Shown here piece after piece: positions 26,174-35,825 of a DNA stretch of 40,414 nucleotides. The notes beneath the pieces were generated by a model. The model saw only the letters and a list, made by a program, of their open reading frames with translations, had not been told where the DNA came from and did no database searches. This stretch comes from Lysinibacillus fusiformis (GTDB lineage: Bacteria; Bacillota; Bacilli; Bacillales_A; Planococcaceae), in NCBI GenBank assembly GCA_030027265.1, contig JASENG010000026.1:1-40414 (forward strand), given 5' to 3'. Position 1 is the first letter of the stretch, and each line of letters begins with the position of its first letter. The translations under genes were made by a program, and so were the position numbers.

Positions 26174-26208
26174 TCTTATACCTGCAAGAAAATTTGGTTT
26201 TAAAATAT

Positions 26209-26242
26209 AGAAAAAGCATGATAGAAATTACCATACTTTTTC
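26209..26242 (-). terminator. Candidate terminator of the aminotransferase gene
   Basis: GAAAAAG-ATG/CAT-CTTTTTC hairpin with one internal mismatch; on the minus strand it ends in a U-rich tract. Confidence 0.5.
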
Positions 26243-26309
26243 CTCAACCTGTTTTCCACTTTTTTACTTCAAAAGAGAACCTGTTACTAAGATATTCGCC
26301 TTCCTATAT

Positions 26310-27467
26310 TTAATCAAATTTCTCCATAAATTTTTCCAACCGATCCATGCCTTTTTGTAAAACTTCCAAGGGCTGTGCAAAAGACAGTCGGATATAGCCT
26401 TCGCCAAATTCTGAAAACGCACTTCCAGGAACGGTTGCCAGCTCCTGCTCTTTTAATAAATTGATACAGAAATCAAAAGAGTTCATGCCGGTTTTCTTAA
26501 TTGATGGGAAAATATAAAATGCCCCTGCCGGTTTTACTACATCAAAACCCATTGCTACAAGTCGATCATATACAAAATCACGGCGCACTTTGTATTCTTT
26601 CTTCATTTCAATCGGATCATTTAATCCATCGGTTAACGCTGCAAGTGCCGCGTGCTGACTTATGCTCGTTGCACAGCTAATGTAATAGCCATTTAGCTTT
26701 GTCATTTCTTTTGTTAAATAATTCGGCGCTAATGTATAGCCAATTCGCCAGCCTGTCATTGAGTGAGATTTGGAAACACCGTTAATCACGATTGTTTTAT
26801 TGCGCATTCCCTCATAAGATGCAATGGATTTATGTGTCTTTTCATATATTAGCTCACTATAAATTTCATCTGAAATAATGAAGATTTCTTTATCTTTTAA
26901 AAGGGCTGCTATTTTTTGCAGTTCTGCCTCTTCAATGATTGTTCCAACCGGGTTACATGGTGATGGGAGAATAACGCATCTTGTTTTATCCGTAATATGC
27001 TTTTCGATTAATTCTGCCGTTAAAACAAAATCAGTCGCCTCAGTATTCACACAAACCGGGACCGCCCCGCAAAGCTCAATTAATGGAATATAGCCAGGAT
27101 ATGCCGGTGCAGATAAAATAACCTCGCACCCTTCTTCTAAAATCGCTCTTAATGCAATCGTAAGTGCTCCTGATGCACCGTGTGTCACAATGATTTCATC
27201 TTGCGGGCTATAAGTTAAGCCATACCGATTAGTGTAAAAAGCTGCAATGGCATTGCGTAATTCAATAATCCCTGCGTTAGGTGTATAGGAAGTATAATTT
27301 TGATCTATTGCCCGTTTTGCCTTTTCTTTAACATGGGCTGGTGTTGGAAAATCAGGCTGGCCAATAGTTAAATTAATCGCATTCGGATAATCCACCAGCA
27401 TATTTGTAAACTTTCGAATACCAGATAGCTCAATTTTCTTTAGGTTTTTATAAATTAAATGCTCCAT
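26310..27467 (-). CDS. patA: PatA-like aminotransferase (class I/II, PLP-dependent)
   Basis: Aminotransferase of 385 aa from the ATG at 27467, which follows AAGGGG and gives the PatA-like N-terminus MEHLIYKNLKKIELSGIRKF. PLP-binding features: NPVG (about 176-179), SDEIYSEL (about 203-210) and the lysine of VSKSHSMTGWRIG. It resembles B. subtilis PatA closely by eye; PatA is N-acetyl-LL-diaminopimelate aminotransferase in lysine biosynthesis. A related substrate cannot be excluded, and no other lysine gene is near. It is divergent from the AtoE-like transporter. Confidence 0.85.
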   Translation of the reverse strand: MEHLIYKNLKKIELSGIRKFTNMLVDYPNAINLTIGQPDFPTPAHVKEKAKRAIDQNYTSYTPNAGIIELRNAIAAFYTNRYGLTYSPQDEIIVTHGASGALTIALRAILEEGCEVILSAPAYPGYIPLIELCGAVPVCVNTEATDFVLTAELIEKHITDKTRCVILPSPCNPVGTIIEEAELQKIAALLKDKEIFIISDEIYSELIYEKTHKSIASYEGMRNKTIVINGVSKSHSMTGWRIGYTLAPNYLTKEMTKLNGYYISCATSISQHAALAALTDGLNDPIEMKKEYKVRRDFVYDRLVAMGFDVVKPAGAFYIFPSIKKTGMNSFDFCINLLKEQELATVPGSAFSEFGEGYIRLSFAQPLEVLQKGMDRLEKFMEKFD

Positions 27468-27614
27468 TCTTGTATCCCCTTCTAGCAAACTTATTTACAT
27501 TTCAAATATTCATTATTTTCATTTTACAATAATTGAAGATAGATTTTCATACATTACCATAATAAAATCCTACTATTTTTATTTCCTTTATAATATTTTC
27601 ACTACTTATTTTTT

Positions 27615-27634
27615 ATTATTATCGAAATAATAAT
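27615..27634. promoter_or_regulatory. Perfect 8-4-8 palindrome, candidate operator
   Basis: ATTATTAT-CGAA-ATAATAAT lies 79 bp before the transporter start, in the very AT-rich gap between divergent genes. AT-only arms could arise by chance. Confidence 0.3.
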
Positions 27635-27712
27635 CTTCTTTACTACATATTATGCATCGAAAAATACTTTTCACGGATTTTTCAAATTTTTATGAAGGGA
27701 GAAGATGTGGAA

Positions 27713-29026
27713 ATGAAAACTTTAACAAGAATATCTAACACGATCATGGAAAAATACTTACCCGATCCATATATTTTCGTGGCAATTTTAACTGTACTTG
27801 TTTTCCTGCTTGGACTCATACTAACGCCTAGTTCGCCATTAGAAATGGTTGTTTATTGGGGAGATGGATTCTGGGATTTACTTTTATTTACTATGCAGAT
27901 GGTCATTGTATTAGCTGCTGGACATGTGTTAGCTAACAGCCCCGTTTTTAAAAAATTCTTATCTTTTATTGCTAGCAAAATTAAGAGGCCATCTACTGCA
28001 ATTATTGTGGTGACATTCATTTCACTAGTAGCTTGTTGGATTAACTGGGGGTTTGGATTAGTGATAGGGGCCTTATTTGCAAAGGAAATCGCTCGACATG
28101 TAAAGCGAGTAGATTATCGTTTATTAATTGCCAGCGCCTATTCCGGTTTTATCATCTGGCATGGTGGTTTAGCAGGGTCTATTCCTCTTTCTGTTGCAAC
28201 AGAGGGGCATCCCTTTGCTGATATGATGGGGGTAGTACCAACTTCTGACACAATATTTACACCGTATAATTTATTTATCGTAATTGTGATTGGGCTTACA
28301 TTGCCATTCTTTAATCGTTGGATGATGCCGAAAGAAGAGGAAATTGTGGAGGTTGACCCAGCATTACTGGTTGGAGAGGAGCAAAAATTCCCTCCAGCTG
28401 AAAGGACGTTTGCTTCATGGACAGAAAGAAGTTCCTTATTAACCATTCTAATTGGACTTATTGGGCTTTCTTATCTCATTCATCATTTTGCGACAAAAGG
28501 ATTTGTATTAGATTTAAATATTGTTAATACCATTTTTATCATTCTGGGAATAATTTTTCATGGTACACCGCAGCGATTCTTGGCAGCAGCACAAGCAGCT
28601 ATTAAAACTACCGCCGGAATCGTGTTCCAATTCCCGTTCTATGCTGGAATTATGGGAATGATGACAGCCTCTGGATTGGCTATTGTTTTTTCAGAGTGGT
28701 TTATTAGTATTTCAAATGGATTTACATTTTATCTATTTACATTTTTTTCTGCTGGATTAGTAAACTTCTTTGTTCCTTCTGGCGGAGGGCAATGGGCAGT
28801 TCAGGCACCAATTATGTTGGAGGCTGCACAGTCACTAAATGCAGATTATGCAAAAACGGCAATGGCGATTGCATGGGGAGATGCCTGGACGAATATGATT
28901 CAACCATTCTGGGCATTGCCGGCACTAGCAATAGCCGGTTTAAAAGCGAAGGATATAATGGGCTTTTGTTTATTTGTCCTTATATTTACCGGAGTGATTA
29001 TCAGTATTGGCTTATTATTCTTTTAA
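27713..29026 (+). CDS. AtoE-type short-chain fatty acid transporter
   Basis: Membrane protein of 437 aa with about eleven hydrophobic segments. It matches the AtoE/TIGR00366 short-chain fatty acid transporter family, with recognisable stretches CWINWGFGLVIGALFAKEIAR, GGLAGSIPLS and FFVPSGGGQWAVQAP, the last being the family hallmark. It probably takes up acetoacetate or butyrate-like acids. The start is ATG at 27713; a GTG six bases upstream has a ribosome site (AAGGGAG) at 5 bases against 11 for the ATG, so the exact start is open. No acetoacetate-degradation genes are near. Confidence 0.85.
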   Translation: MKTLTRISNTIMEKYLPDPYIFVAILTVLVFLLGLILTPSSPLEMVVYWGDGFWDLLLFTMQMVIVLAAGHVLANSPVFKKFLSFIASKIKRPSTAIIVVTFISLVACWINWGFGLVIGALFAKEIARHVKRVDYRLLIASAYSGFIIWHGGLAGSIPLSVATEGHPFADMMGVVPTSDTIFTPYNLFIVIVIGLTLPFFNRWMMPKEEEIVEVDPALLVGEEQKFPPAERTFASWTERSSLLTILIGLIGLSYLIHHFATKGFVLDLNIVNTIFIILGIIFHGTPQRFLAAAQAAIKTTAGIVFQFPFYAGIMGMMTASGLAIVFSEWFISISNGFTFYLFTFFSAGLVNFFVPSGGGQWAVQAPIMLEAAQSLNADYAKTAMAIAWGDAWTNMIQPFWALPALAIAGLKAKDIMGFCLFVLIFTGVIISIGLLFF

Positions 29027-29029
29027 AGA

Positions 29030-29065
29030 AAAAAGGACGGCACTATTCAAAATGCCGTCCTTTTT
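29030..29065. terminator. Bidirectional terminator after the AtoE-like gene
   Basis: Perfect 13-bp stem AAAAAGGACGGCA/TGCCGTCCTTTTT with a 10-base loop. It also lies downstream of the serS remnant and of serS. Confidence 0.9.
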
Positions 29066-29066
29066 C

Positions 29067-29146
29067 TTATTTTGGTGCGATGATTTCCTTACCGCCCATA
29101 AATGGTCTTAAAACCTCAGGAATTACAACGCTTCCGTCGGCTTGTG
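29067..29146 (-). pseudogene. Vestigial serS 3' end
   Basis: The minus strand encodes QADGSVVIPEVLRPFMGG then KEIIAPK and a stop, which is the C-terminus of a seryl-tRNA synthetase. It aligns without gaps to the end of the intact serS (29174 onward): about 55 of 78 bases match by my count. Nothing of the gene upstream of this tail survives. It lies between the serS stop and the terminator. Confidence 0.8.
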
Positions 29147-29169
29147 CCTGTCGCAGGCTTTCGGCACAG
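29145..29169. repeat. Short hairpin repeat, copy 2
   Basis: GTGCC/GGCAC outer stem, CTG/CAG inside, core CAGGCTTTCGG; the counterpart at 23711-23737 has A-T pairs in place of G-C. It joins the serS remnant to the intact serS. Confidence 0.4.
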
Positions 29170-29173
29170 AAAG

Positions 29174-30454
29174 TTATTTCGGTGCTATTACTTTTTTTCC
29201 GCCCATATAAGGTTGTAGTACTTCTGGTATAAGGACACTTCCATCAGATTGCTGATAGTTCTCTAATAATGCTGCCACTGTACGGCCGATTGCTAGACCT
29301 GAACCGTTTAGTGTGTGTACATATTCTGGTTTTGCGCCTTGTTCGCGGCGGAAACGAATGTTTGCACGGCGCGCTTGGAAATCCTCAAAGTTTGAACAAG
29401 AAGAGATTTCACGGTACATGTTCTGTGTTGGCATCCAAACCTCTAAATCATATTTCTTCGCTGCGGTAAAGCCAAGATCAGATGTGTTCATTAATAATTT
29501 GCGGTATGGCAAGCCAAGTAATTGAAGGACTTTTTCGGCATGGCCCGTTAATTTTTCTAATTCATCATAAGAATCTTCTGGTTTTACAAAGCGTACTAAT
29601 TCTACTTTGTTGAATTGGTGCTGGCGAATCAAACCGCGCGTATCACGACCTGCTGATCCTGCTTCAGAACGGAAGCAAGAGCTATAGGCTGCAAATCCTT
29701 TTGGCAAAATTTCACCATCGATAATTTCATCACGGTAGAAGTTTGTAACAGGCACTTCTGCAGTTGGAATCATGAAGTAATCTGTATCCACTAATTTGAA
29801 TACATCCTCCTCAAATTTCGGCAATTGCCCTGTACCCGTTAAGCTATCACGGTTAACGATAACTGGTGGCAGCATTTCTTCATAACCATGCTCTTCTGCA
29901 TGTAAATCCATCATGAAGCTCATTAAAGCACGTTCCAAACGAGCTCCTAAGCCACGGTAGAATACAAAACGGCTGCCAGTTACTTTTCCGGCACGTTCAA
30001 AGTCAACAATTTGCAAGTCTGTTGCCAGATCCCAGTGTGGTTTCGCTTCAAAATCAAAGTTTGGTTGCTCGCCCCATGCAAGAACTTCCACATTATCGTC
30101 TTCTGTTTCACCAACAGGAACAGATTCATGTGGGATGTTTGGTAAACGCATCATCATGTAGTCGAATTTTTCTTCTACTTCACGAAGCTCGTTATCTAAT
30201 TGTTTAATTTCGTCTCCCACTTCACGCATGCGGGCAATCACATCATCGGCATTTTCTTTGTTGCGTTTCATCACTGAAATTTGCTCTGATACCTTATTGC
30301 GCTCAGCTTTTAGCACTTCTGTTTTGGCAATTAATTCACGACGTTTTGCATCCAACTCTTCAAACTCGTCAATATTCCCTAAATCTTCATTACGAGTTAG
30401 AAGAATTTTTTTCACTTCTGCATAATTATCACGGACACGTTTAATATCTAACAT
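29174..30454 (-). CDS. serS: Seryl-tRNA synthetase
   Basis: Class II synthetase of 426 aa that charges tRNA-Ser. The N-terminal antiparallel coiled coil (about 30-100), motif 2 ([21 protein letters not shown], about 262-282) and motif 3 ([18 protein letters not shown], about 378-395) are complete. The ATG at 30454 has a GGAGG site upstream. Expression is controlled by a T-box leader with a UCC serine specifier. Just past the stop is a diverged duplicate of the last 26 codons. Confidence 0.97.
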   Translation of the reverse strand: MLDIKRVRDNYAEVKKILLTRNEDLGNIDEFEELDAKRRELIAKTEVLKAERNKVSEQISVMKRNKENADDVIARMREVGDEIKQLDNELREVEEKFDYMMMRLPNIPHESVPVGETEDDNVEVLAWGEQPNFDFEAKPHWDLATDLQIVDFERAGKVTGSRFVFYRGLGARLERALMSFMMDLHAEEHGYEEMLPPVIVNRDSLTGTGQLPKFEEDVFKLVDTDYFMIPTAEVPVTNFYRDEIIDGEILPKGFAAYSSCFRSEAGSAGRDTRGLIRQHQFNKVELVRFVKPEDSYDELEKLTGHAEKVLQLLGLPYRKLLMNTSDLGFTAAKKYDLEVWMPTQNMYREISSCSNFEDFQARRANIRFRREQGAKPEYVHTLNGSGLAIGRTVAALLENYQQSDGSVLIPEVLQPYMGGKKVIAPK

Positions 30455-30531
30455 GTTGATTCCTCCATTATAGGTATTTTTATTGATTACATTGTTACTC
30501 CATACTTTGCCGTACTAGAGAAATAAAACAC

Positions 30532-30725
30532 AAAAAAGCCCTCATCCCCATAAAGGGACGAGAGCTACCCGCGTTGCCACCCTAATTGATCAGAAAAATT
30601 CTAATCCACTTATCTCATAACGGCTTTTCAACCGGCAAAAGCCTACTGTGAATTCAGCTTAAGCAACTCAAGGACGGATTCACAAGTGCCTTTACCAGCT
30701 TCCACCAACCGCTGACTCTCTAAAA
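30532..30725 (-). promoter_or_regulatory. T-box riboswitch of serS
   Basis: The minus strand begins stem I with AGAGAGTC (near 30721), carries the specifier-loop context GTGAATCCG with UCC (serine) at 30676-30678, and the T-box AGGGTGGCAACGCGGG (30568-30583). It ends in a GC-rich terminator hairpin (30534-30566) with a U run. Uncharged tRNA-Ser(GGA) would pair with UCC and favour the antiterminator. A possible upstream promoter is weak (TTGATA, 17 bases, TAGTAA). Confidence 0.93.
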
Positions 30726-30806
30726 AAAACATGCTTGTTACTACTTCCTATCATCGATGTTATCAATATGCATTCGCCCAATGCGAATTAAATTAACCAT
30801 AATGTA

Positions 30807-31409
30807 CTATATGCTGTTCGATTTTGCAAGTGAAGACTTAGTATATTCTTTCACCATATCTATAAAATATTGCATCAGACGTGTATCTTCAGTTAATTCT
30901 GGATGAAATGAGCATCCTAAGTATTGCCCTTCTTTTGCTAATACTATTCGTCCTTCATATTCAGCTAATACTTCTACGTTAGGACCAACAGAGACAATAT
31001 GTGGTGCGCGAATAAATACCGCTGGAATCCCCTCACCTATTTGTTCTGCATCAAGTTCCACCTCAAAGCTATCAACTTGTCTTCCAAAGGAATTCCGTTC
31101 AATCACAACATCCATTAAACAAAGATGCGCTTCCTTATAGCCGACAATCTCCTTTGCTAATAAAATCAAACCTGCACACGTGCCCAACATCGGAACTCCT
31201 TGTTTAGCCATTGATTGAATGGGAGCCAGCAATTGATAACGATCCAATAATTTTCGCATCGTTGTACTTTCCCCGCCAGGCAACACCAATCCGTCCAATC
31301 CATAAAGATGATCCAGCGACTTCACTTCAATTGCCTCGCACCCCAGTAATTGAATCTGACGAATATGTTCCCTTACAGCTCCTTGTAAAGCAAGAACGCC
31401 AATCTTCAT
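30807..31409 (-). CDS. pdxT: Pyridoxal 5'-phosphate synthase glutaminase subunit
   Basis: Glutaminase of 200 aa. It releases ammonia from glutamine and channels it to PdxS for PLP synthesis. The catalytic triad is visible: C78 (GTC-AGL), H169 and E171 (SFHPE), with the oxyanion stretch GGES (45-48). The start is the ATG at 31409, one base past the pdxS stop, with GAGG upstream; a longer reading frame into pdxS has no support. Both subunits are encoded together, as usual in Bacillota. Confidence 0.96.
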   Translation of the reverse strand: MKIGVLALQGAVREHIRQIQLLGCEAIEVKSLDHLYGLDGLVLPGGESTTMRKLLDRYQLLAPIQSMAKQGVPMLGTCAGLILLAKEIVGYKEAHLCLMDVVIERNSFGRQVDSFEVELDAEQIGEGIPAVFIRAPHIVSVGPNVEVLAEYEGRIVLAKEGQYLGCSFHPELTEDTRLMQYFIDMVKEYTKSSLAKSNSI

Positions 31410-31410
31410 C

Positions 31411-32295
31411 TTACCAACCTCGTTCCTGCATACGTTCACTATCTTGCAATGTTGAAATTTCAATCCCCTTCATTGGAGTGCCAAGCTCTTTTGAAATCTC
31501 GGCGATTAATTGATAATCCTTGTAGTGTGTTGTTGCCTCGACAATGGCACGGGCAAACTTTTCAGGGCTTTCGGATTTAAAAATACCGGATCCAACAAAT
31601 ACTCCATCTGCTCCAAGCTCCATCATCAATGCAGCATCAGCAGGTGTTGCTACTCCTCCAGCAGCAAAATTGACAACCGGCAGACGTCCTAACCGTTTGA
31701 TTTCCACCAATAATTCATAGGGTGCTCCTAAATCTCTCGCTTCTGTCATTAACTCATCTTCATTCATTCCAACTACTCGTTGAACTTGAGCATTCACTTT
31801 TCGAATATGGCGTACCGCCTCTACGATATTTCCTGTACCTGGCTCACCTTTTGTACGAAGCATAGAAGCTCCTTCCCCAATGCGGCGTGCAGCTTCGCCA
31901 AGATCACGACAGCCGCAAACAAAAGGTACTGTATAATCACTTTTTAATAAATGAAATTCTTCGTCAGCAGGTGTTAATACTTCACTTTCATCAATGTAAT
32001 CCACACCCATTGCTTCTAAAACACGAGCTTCTACAATATGGCCAATCCGAGCTTTCGCCATAACTGGAATCGATACAGCACCCATCACCTCTTCTACAAT
32101 TCGGGGATCTGCCATACGTGCCACACCGCCCGCTTTCCGAATATCCGATGGTACACGTTCTAATGCCATTACAGCAACTGCTCCTGCTGCTTCTGCTATT
32201 TTTGCTTGCTCTGCATTGATTACGTCCATAATGACGCCGCCTTTTTGCATTTCTGCCATTCCTCGTTTGACTGTTTCTGTTCCAAGTAGTTTCAT
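31411..32295 (-). CDS. pdxS: Pyridoxal 5'-phosphate synthase subunit PdxS
   Basis: PLP synthase of 294 aa, the usual length, which makes PLP from ribose 5-phosphate, glyceraldehyde 3-phosphate and ammonia. A (beta/alpha)8 barrel with the family stretches [25 protein letters not shown] (lysine Schiff base) and [11 protein letters not shown] (second lysine). The start is the ATG at 32295 after GGAGGGG. The upstream TATACT (-10, 32329-32334 region) lacks a good -35, which would suit activation by the divergent MocR regulator. Confidence 0.97.
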   Translation of the reverse strand: MKLLGTETVKRGMAEMQKGGVIMDVINAEQAKIAEAAGAVAVMALERVPSDIRKAGGVARMADPRIVEEVMGAVSIPVMAKARIGHIVEARVLEAMGVDYIDESEVLTPADEEFHLLKSDYTVPFVCGCRDLGEAARRIGEGASMLRTKGEPGTGNIVEAVRHIRKVNAQVQRVVGMNEDELMTEARDLGAPYELLVEIKRLGRLPVVNFAAGGVATPADAALMMELGADGVFVGSGIFKSESPEKFARAIVEATTHYKDYQLIAEISKELGTPMKGIEISTLQDSERMQERGW

Positions 32296-32343
32296 GTCAA
32301 AATTCCCCTCCAATACTTTGTTGTAATAAAGTATAATAAATGT

Positions 32344-32387
32344 TGACCATATAAAAAGAGTCAATTTCGGATAAATTCATATGGTCA
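32344..32387. promoter_or_regulatory. Candidate PdxR operator (inverted repeat)
   Basis: Perfect inverted repeat TGACCATAT (32344-32352) and ATATGGTCA (32379-32387), centres 35 bp apart, between pdxS and its divergent MocR-type regulator. Distantly spaced half-sites suit the dimeric MocR proteins. Confidence 0.5.
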
Positions 32388-32403
32388 CATAGGAGGAAAG
32401 CCC

Positions 32404-33837
32404 ATGGATATGCTGATTTTCAAGCTAGAAAAAAATAGCAAAAAACCTTTATATGAACAACTCTATATGGGAATGAAAGATGCCATCACACATAAGCAAA
32501 TTGAAGTCGGAACAAAATTACCGTCCAAACGCAAGCTGGCCGACTTTTTAAATATTAGCCAAACAACAGTTGAAATCGCATACGGACAGCTGCTTGCAGA
32601 GGGCTATATTGCTTCAAAGCCGCGCATCGGATTTTTTGTCGAAGAAATTGAAGAACTTCCCTTTATCGAAAGCAAACAGCCTAAAAAGATCATAGAAACC
32701 AGAAAAAACGAAAATGAGCCATATCCATATAATTTTCATCCCGGAAAAATAGATACTGAATCATTCCCATTTGCCATTTGGAGAAAATATGCGAAGGATC
32801 TATTTGATTTTCCATCTAAAGAATATCTCCAGGTTGGTGAACCCCAAGGAGAATATGAACTGCGTACAGAAATTGCGAATTATTTGTATCAATCACGCGG
32901 AATCATCTGTGACCCCGAGCAGATTGTAATTGGATCTGGGACCGAACATTTGCTTCCTATGATTTTGCGATTAATTGAAACGAATTCAAAAATTGCTCTC
33001 GAAAATCCTGGATATTCAGCGATTCCAAGAATTCATTTAGCGAACAAGGCGGTCCCTATTTCTGTGGATGAAGATGGGTTAATCGTTGACGAACTCGAAA
33101 AAACAGATGCGAATATCGTTTATATTACACCTTCTCATCAGTTCCCTACTGGGGCAGTATTGTCTGCTGCCAGAAGAACACAATTATTAAATTGGGCATC
33201 CAAAGCGGCTAACCGCTATATACTAGAGGATGATTATGATAGTGAATTTCGCCACATCGGAAAACCGATTCCTGCTTTGCAAGGGATGGATCAAAATGAA
33301 AAGGTCATCTATCTAAGCACTTTTACAAAATCCTTGATGCCTTCATTGCGAGTGGCTTATTTTGTTTTACCGCCGGCACTTTTGCAATCCTATCAAGAGA
33401 TTTTCAGCTATTACTCTGCCACAGTACCGAGATTTGACCAACATATATTAGCCAACTTTATGAAAGATGGCCACTTTTCAAAGCATTTAAATCGAATGCG
33501 AAAGATTTACCGCAAAAAGCATGACAAGTTAATCCATACTTTAGAAAGCTTTTATCCTAACATTTCAATTACCGGTGACCATGCCGGTATGCATATTTTA
33601 ATATCAGTGCCCTTAGCTAAGCTGGAACACGAGTTAAAACAAATTGCGAATGAAAATGGAATTGCCGTTTATCCTGTCTCGGATTATTTACTCAAACCAA
33701 TTGATTATGACCAGCCTACATTTTTACTTGGATATGGCGGGGTAGCACTTGAAGATATTGAACCTGCTATTCACAAGCTCATGACATGTTGGGGCATAAA
33801 TAGAAACACGAAAAAAGGGAAATCTCATAAACTATGA
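32404..33837 (+). CDS. pdxR: MocR-type GntR/aminotransferase regulator, PdxR-like
   Basis: Regulator of 477 aa. An N-terminal GntR winged helix (about 5-75, with SKRKLADFLNISQTTVEIAYGQLLAEGYI) is fused to a class-I aminotransferase-like domain (about 110-465) with the PLP lysine in STFTKSLMPSLRV and DDYDSEF. PdxR proteins sense PLP and control pdxST, usually from a divergent gene, exactly as here. AGGAGG lies 7 bases before the ATG. The stop codon is inside the shared terminator. Confidence 0.88.
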   Translation: MDMLIFKLEKNSKKPLYEQLYMGMKDAITHKQIEVGTKLPSKRKLADFLNISQTTVEIAYGQLLAEGYIASKPRIGFFVEEIEELPFIESKQPKKIIETRKNENEPYPYNFHPGKIDTESFPFAIWRKYAKDLFDFPSKEYLQVGEPQGEYELRTEIANYLYQSRGIICDPEQIVIGSGTEHLLPMILRLIETNSKIALENPGYSAIPRIHLANKAVPISVDEDGLIVDELEKTDANIVYITPSHQFPTGAVLSAARRTQLLNWASKAANRYILEDDYDSEFRHIGKPIPALQGMDQNEKVIYLSTFTKSLMPSLRVAYFVLPPALLQSYQEIFSYYSATVPRFDQHILANFMKDGHFSKHLNRMRKIYRKKHDKLIHTLESFYPNISITGDHAGMHILISVPLAKLEHELKQIANENGIAVYPVSDYLLKPIDYDQPTFLLGYGGVALEDIEPAIHKLMTCWGINRNTKKGKSHKL

Positions 33838-33853
33838 GATTCCCCTTTTTTTA
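33811..33853. terminator. Bidirectional terminator between pdxR and asparagine synthetase
   Basis: A stem of about 18 bp with one mismatch (AAAAAGGGxAATCTCATA and its complement), 3-base loop, and T runs on both strands. Confidence 0.9.
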
Positions 33854-35686
33854 TTGGTCAATTAATTGAATATTGTAATTTTCGAACCAGCGATCAATTT
33901 GAACTAAGTATGCAAGCAGCTGTGGACCTGCCATTAGCTGGCCAAACCATGGCACTTTGAAGGATGAGCCACCTGAAGCAACAAGTTGCTCCAGCTGTTC
34001 TTTTTCGAATAACTCATGCAAAATCGATTCTTTTCTTTGAAGCGATTCACTTAATAAGCTTTTCACGCCATTTGTATATGCAGGATGATATGTTTTAGGG
34101 TATGGATTCTTTTTGCGATATAATACTTCCTCTGGCAAAAGGCCCTCCATGGCTTTACGTAAAAGCCCCTTCTCCATATTTCCCACGTTTTTCATTTCCC
34201 ACGGAATATTCCATGCGTACTCTACGATTCGGTGATCTGCAAATGGGACGCGTACTTCTAAACTCGCTCCCATACTCATGCGGTCTTTACGTTCCAATAA
34301 TGTTTGCATAAAATAACGCATATTTAAGTAGAATAGCTCACGTTGCTTTGCGGCCTTCGGAACTTCACCTTCAAGTTTAGGCGAATCTTTTACAGCTTCC
34401 TCAAATGCATGCTTCATAAAGTCTTTTAATTTCAGTTTTGATTGCCATTCCTCTCTAAGGAATCCTTCACGCTCATCTGCTGAACGAATCCAAGGGAACA
34501 GCTCATAATCACGATGGAACCATGGATATCCACCAAATACTTCATCAGCACATTCACCTGATAATGCTACTGTATATCCTTCCTTAATAACGCGGCAAGC
34601 CACCAATAGCGAACTATCGATATCTACCATACCAGGCAGATCACGTACCAGCATTGCTTCTTCTAAATAGTCCACAATATCCTTTTGGGAGAGGATAATA
34701 TCAAAATGTTTTGTATTGAATTTTTCGGTCATTTGGTTGATCCAGTAACTATCTCGAGATGTCTGGAAATCATTTTTTTCGAAAAATTGTTCATTTCCTT
34801 CATAATCGATAGAATAAGTTTGAAGGATTGATCCTTCTTGATTGTACGTATTGGCTGCGATTGCAGTAATAATACTGGAATCTAGACCCCCAGACAAAAA
34901 TGTACAAAGCGGAACATCCGAAACTAATTGGCGTTTAATGGCATCCGTTACTAAATAACGAACTTTTTCTACGGTATCTTCAAAGGAATCTTCATGCTTT
35001 TCACTTTTTACATTCCAGTAACGCCATTTCTTAAAGCCCTCTTTTGAAAATTTCATGGCATTGCCTGGCTCCAGCTCTTCAATTCCTTTATAAACACCAT
35101 TTCCTGGAACTCTTGATGGTCCAATGCTTAATAAAGCTGCAAGCCCTTTACGGTCAATTTGAGGGGTAATTTGAGGATTTGCTAGAATGGCCTTAATTTC
35201 TGAACCAAACAGCAGTGAGCCTTCTTTTAAAGCATAAAAAAACGGCTTAACTCCTAAACGGTCTCGAAACGCATATAGCGACTCTTCTTCCTCATCCCAA
35301 ACAGCAAATGCATAAATTCCATTTAAATACTCGACACATTGCTCTCTCCACTCGATGAATGAAGCTAGCAACACTTCAGTATCCGATGACGTTGAAAAGT
35401 GATATCCGCGTTTTAAAAGCTCTTGGCGAATTTCCTCTGTATTATAAAGTTCTCCGTTATATACCAGGCTATAGCCCTTGTTTTGATGTGATTTTGTCAT
35501 TGGCTGCTTGCCGCCAATTAAATCGATCACGGCTAAACGACGATGCCCTAATAGAGCATGTGTGCTGGACCAAATATTGCCATCATCCGGGCCTCTCTTA
35601 CTTAACGTTTCTGTCATACTTTTGATTATCGCATCTTGATTCTTAAGGGATTGTGTATAATCAATCCAACCTGTAATGCCGCACAC
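33851..35686 (-). CDS. asnB: Asparagine synthase (glutamine-hydrolysing)
   Basis: Protein of 611 aa. It makes asparagine from aspartate, glutamine and ATP. The start is GTG at 35686, chosen because the next codon is the catalytic Cys2 that must become N-terminal (MCGITGW); AGGAG lies upstream. N-terminal glutaminase: RGPDDG, NGELYN and SDTEVLL. C-terminal synthetase: the pyrophosphate-binding SGGLDSS (about 265) and SGECADEVFGGYPW. Which of the Bacillus paralogues (AsnB, AsnO, AsnH) it corresponds to cannot be told. It separates dacA from pdxS, which are adjacent in B. subtilis. Confidence 0.9.
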   Translation of the reverse strand: MCGITGWIDYTQSLKNQDAIIKSMTETLSKRGPDDGNIWSSTHALLGHRRLAVIDLIGGKQPMTKSHQNKGYSLVYNGELYNTEEIRQELLKRGYHFSTSSDTEVLLASFIEWREQCVEYLNGIYAFAVWDEEEESLYAFRDRLGVKPFFYALKEGSLLFGSEIKAILANPQITPQIDRKGLAALLSIGPSRVPGNGVYKGIEELEPGNAMKFSKEGFKKWRYWNVKSEKHEDSFEDTVEKVRYLVTDAIKRQLVSDVPLCTFLSGGLDSSIITAIAANTYNQEGSILQTYSIDYEGNEQFFEKNDFQTSRDSYWINQMTEKFNTKHFDIILSQKDIVDYLEEAMLVRDLPGMVDIDSSLLVACRVIKEGYTVALSGECADEVFGGYPWFHRDYELFPWIRSADEREGFLREEWQSKLKLKDFMKHAFEEAVKDSPKLEGEVPKAAKQRELFYLNMRYFMQTLLERKDRMSMGASLEVRVPFADHRIVEYAWNIPWEMKNVGNMEKGLLRKAMEGLLPEEVLYRKKNPYPKTYHPAYTNGVKSLLSESLQRKESILHELFEKEQLEQLVASGGSSFKVPWFGQLMAGPQLLAYLVQIDRWFENYNIQLIDQ

Positions 35687-35825
35687 TTTTATCACGCTCC
35701 TCACCTACTAGCTTATGAAAAAACTGGGCGAGGTTGTTTTGTCCAAGAAAAAAAAGAATGTGACACACTTAATTTAAACCTCTTTAAAAACCAGCATGAA
35801 AAGATTTCAGCCACTTTTTGGGGAT

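Noticed and set aside
28792..29232. Plus-strand 146-aa ORF over the transporter end, terminator and serS end
   Set aside because: It overlaps two well-supported genes and a strong terminator in another frame.
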